From Bradyrhizobium sp. ARR65 (GTDB lineage Bacteria > Pseudomonadota > Alphaproteobacteria > Rhizobiales > Xanthobacteraceae), in NCBI RefSeq assembly GCF_000472385.1, contig NZ_AWZU01000012.1, forward strand, positions 1 to 64,000: DNA of 64,000 bases, read 5' to 3'. Position 1 is the stretch's first letter; every line of letters starts with the position of its first letter. The position numbers were made by a program, and so were the translations under genes. The notes beneath the pieces were generated by a model. It was not told the origin of the DNA, searched no databases, and saw only the letters and a list, made by a program, of their open reading frames with translations. Below are positions 62,484-64,000 of this stretch, one piece after another.

Positions 62484-63356
62484 TTAGAGCACTTCGTCGA
62501 CCACGCCGTTGCGCAGCAGGCCGATGCCTTCGGCTTCGACTTCGACGACATCGCCGGGCTTGAGATAGCGCGGCGGATCGAATCGTGCGCCGGCTCCGGT
62601 CGGAGTGCCAGTCACGATGACGTCACCCGGAACGAGCGTGGTGAAAGTCGAGATGTAGCTGATCAGATAGCGGAACGGAAAGATCAGCCGCGACGTGCGA
62701 TCGTCCTGCCGCGTCTCGCGGTTGACGCGGGTGGTCAGGCGGATATCGGCGATCTGGTTTTCGCTGGTGTAGGGGACGAGCCAAGGGCCGAGGCTGCCGC
62801 TGGCATCAAAATTCTTGCCTTGGGTCACGTTGAACTTGGCATGCCGCAGCCAGTCGCGGATGCTGCCCTCATTGCAGAGCGTCAGCGCTGCGATGTGGTC
62901 AAGGGCCGCACTTTCCGAAATGTGCCGGCCTGATTTGCCGATCACCAGCACCACCTCGCCCTCGTAATCGAGCTGCTGCGAGGCGCGCGGGCGCACCAGC
63001 AGCGTATTGTGGCCGACGAAGGATCGCGGTGTGCGCATGAACATCGACGGATATTTCGGCGCATCCTGGCCGTCCTTGTATTCCGCGTTGCGATCCGGAT
63101 AATTCACGCCGATGCAGATGATCTTTTCCGGCGCGGGAATCGGCGGCAACCAGGTGATAGCTTCCAGCGGATGATCGGGCGATTGCCGCACGGCTTCGTC
63201 CGCGAGCTTTAAGAGCGTGCCGGCGGCGATGACCTCCCGCAGCGTCGGGTAGTCTTTGCCATAGCGCGCCGAGAGATCGACGATGCCGTTGTCGAGCACG
63301 GCGCCGTATTTCGGCGTGCCGCCAACGGAATATGTCGCAAGGCGAAGCAAGGTCAT
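62484..63356 (-). CDS. Fumarylacetoacetate hydrolase family protein
   Basis: FAH-fold enzyme of 290 aa; the ATG at 63356 follows ggaggg. The fold supports hydrolases, isomerases, decarboxylases and hydratases of 2-oxo or enol acids. Metal ligands are Glu132 and Glu134 (DYEGEVVLVIG) and a later Asp in SIRDW. In the lid, the usual NYxxHxxE dyad reads NYPDRNAE, so Arg89 replaces the His while Glu92 remains. The C-terminal TGTPTGAGARFDPPRYLKPG is typical. With a homoprotocatechuate-type dioxygenase next door, a meta-cleavage pathway step is the best guess. Confidence 0.87.
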   Translation of the reverse strand: MTLLRLATYSVGGTPKYGAVLDNGIVDLSARYGKDYPTLREVIAAGTLLKLADEAVRQSPDHPLEAITWLPPIPAPEKIICIGVNYPDRNAEYKDGQDAPKYPSMFMRTPRSFVGHNTLLVRPRASQQLDYEGEVVLVIGKSGRHISESAALDHIAALTLCNEGSIRDWLRHAKFNVTQGKNFDASGSLGPWLVPYTSENQIADIRLTTRVNRETRQDDRTSRLIFPFRYLISYISTFTTLVPGDVIVTGTPTGAGARFDPPRYLKPGDVVEVEAEGIGLLRNGVVDEVL

Positions 63357-63528
63357 CGCGCCCTCCATCGTCGTCCCGGCCAAGCGAAGCGCGAGCCGGG
63401 ACCCATACGGCGTGACCTCTCAGTCAGGCGCGCTGGAAGACGCCCGTCGTCCCAACTGCGCCCTGTGCTTATGGGTCCCGACCTTCGCCGGGACGGCTCG
63501 TGGCGGGAATCTTCGTGGGCAATCATCA

Positions 63529-64000
63529 TCAATCCGCAACCGTCACATCAGCAACAAACAGCGGCTCGCGCACCTTTTGTCCGGTAAACGGCGAGCCCTG
63601 CTCGAACCATGAGCGTGGCGCGGGCGCGCCCCACAGCGTCTGCCGCCGCGGATCCTTCAGCGACCAGCGCAAGGGAGCGTGATCATGGTCCATCGTAAAG
63701 TAGTCGCTGGTGTAGAGCTCCAGCCGATGGCCGTCGGGGTCGCGCACGTAAAGAAAGAACGCGTTCGAGATGCCGTGCCGGCCGGGCCCGCGCTCAAGAT
63801 TTTTCAGATATCCGCTGGAGGCCATGACGTCGCAAAGATGCAGGACGTTCATTGCCGTGGGCACCCAATAGGCGAAATGGTGCAGGCGAGGGCCCTCGCC
63901 ATTGGTCAGCGCAAAGTCGTGTACATTGCCCTTGCGATGCAGCCAGGCCGCCGCCATGCGGCCGTTAGGCCCGTCCTCCTCGGCATATTCGGTGAGGCGG
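63529..64000 (-). CDS. hpaD: Homoprotocatechuate 2,3-dioxygenase-like extradiol enzyme (partial, C-terminal)
   Basis: The last 156 codons of a vicinal-oxygen-chelate extradiol dioxygenase; the frame is open through the window edge, and the residues before the first internal ATG (RLTEYAEEDGPNGR) continue the family. An iron-ligand His is in RLHHFAYW and the Glu ligand in HRLELYTSDY. GPGRHGISNAFFLYVRDPDG and the tail WGAPAPRSWFEQGS resemble Fe/Mn homoprotocatechuate 2,3-dioxygenases. Ring cleavage of 3,4-dihydroxyphenylacetate or a relative is likely. The 172-base gap to the FAH gene holds a dispersed repeat. Confidence 0.82.
   Translation of the reverse strand, partial: RLTEYAEEDGPNGRMAAAWLHRKGNVHDFALTNGEGPRLHHFAYWVPTAMNVLHLCDVMASSGYLKNLERGPGRHGISNAFFLYVRDPDGHRLELYTSDYFTMDHDHAPLRWSLKDPRRQTLWGAPAPRSWFEQGSPFTGQKVREPLFVADVTVAD

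Noticed and set aside
1..64000. tRNA, rRNA, CRISPR arrays, insertion sequences or prophage
   Set aside because: No transposase or integrase frames, no cloverleaf-like or rRNA-like sequence and no regularly spaced identical repeats were seen. Short RNAs could be missed by eye.

Overview
The window is GC-rich, gene-dense chromosomal DNA from an alphaproteobacterium, most likely Bradyrhizobium or a close relative in the Nitrobacteraceae. The reasons are codon bias, several Liv-type ABC importers, many acyl-CoA enzymes, and intergenic repeat families (for example the 'gtcattgcgag...caacgacgg' and 'gtcattccgggg...ccccggaatgac' palindromic elements) that I recall from that group. The genus call comes from memory of gene content and was not searched. 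I saw no rRNA, tRNA, CRISPR array, transposase or phage gene.

Layout. 0.1-9.0 kb: a 2-hydroxyacid dehydrogenase and an M20 carbamoylase-type hydrolase on the minus strand, a LysR regulator, a DUF1445 putative hydro-lyase, and a complete Liv-type importer (binding protein, two permeases, two ATPases). 9.0-9.3 kb: an internally deleted enolase-superfamily pseudogene. 9.4-14.9 kb: a lipocalin-like secreted protein, a second LysR gene, and an acid-sugar (threonate-type) pathway with otnC divergent from ltnD-otnI-otnK. 15.1-21.4 kb: a chemoreceptor with a terminator, then an RND permease and its adaptor. 21.4-35.1 kb: thiolase-like protein, nitronate monooxygenase-like protein, Baeyer-Villiger monooxygenase, a heavy-metal-type RND pair, an SDR, two crotonases and an acyl-CoA synthetase, which together look like oxidative and CoA-dependent breakdown of ketones or hydrophobic acids. 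35.5-39.2 kb: a repeat-rich accessory stretch with a membrane-anchored cyclic-nucleotide-binding protein, a secreted alpha/beta hydrolase and an NTF2-like protein. 39.2-49.2 kb: a 2,4-dienoyl-CoA-reductase-like SDR, a crotonase, PEP carboxylase, two tandem Tat-exported SMP-30/gluconolactonase-like proteins with a shared hairpin leader, and an SDR/thiolase/DUF35 module.

49.5-59.0 kb holds the most interesting block: a LysR gene divergent from a second full Liv-type importer, which runs with overlapping or near-overlapping genes into an AtuA-family protein, its small companion, an amidase and a DUF2848 protein. This looks like one import-plus-catabolism unit for an unidentified amide or acid. 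59.2-60.6 kb: two overlapping 2-oxoglutarate/Fe(II) oxygenase genes, the second being alkB. 60.8-64.0 kb: a ThDP-dependent enzyme, a fumarylacetoacetate-hydrolase-family protein and the C-terminal part of a homoprotocatechuate 2,3-dioxygenase-like gene that runs off the window, suggesting aromatic meta-cleavage.

Taken together this is a catabolic, transport-rich accessory region in which each uptake or degradation unit tends to carry its own LysR gene. Starts were often moved downstream of the longest open frame on the basis of ribosome binding sites and family N-termini.
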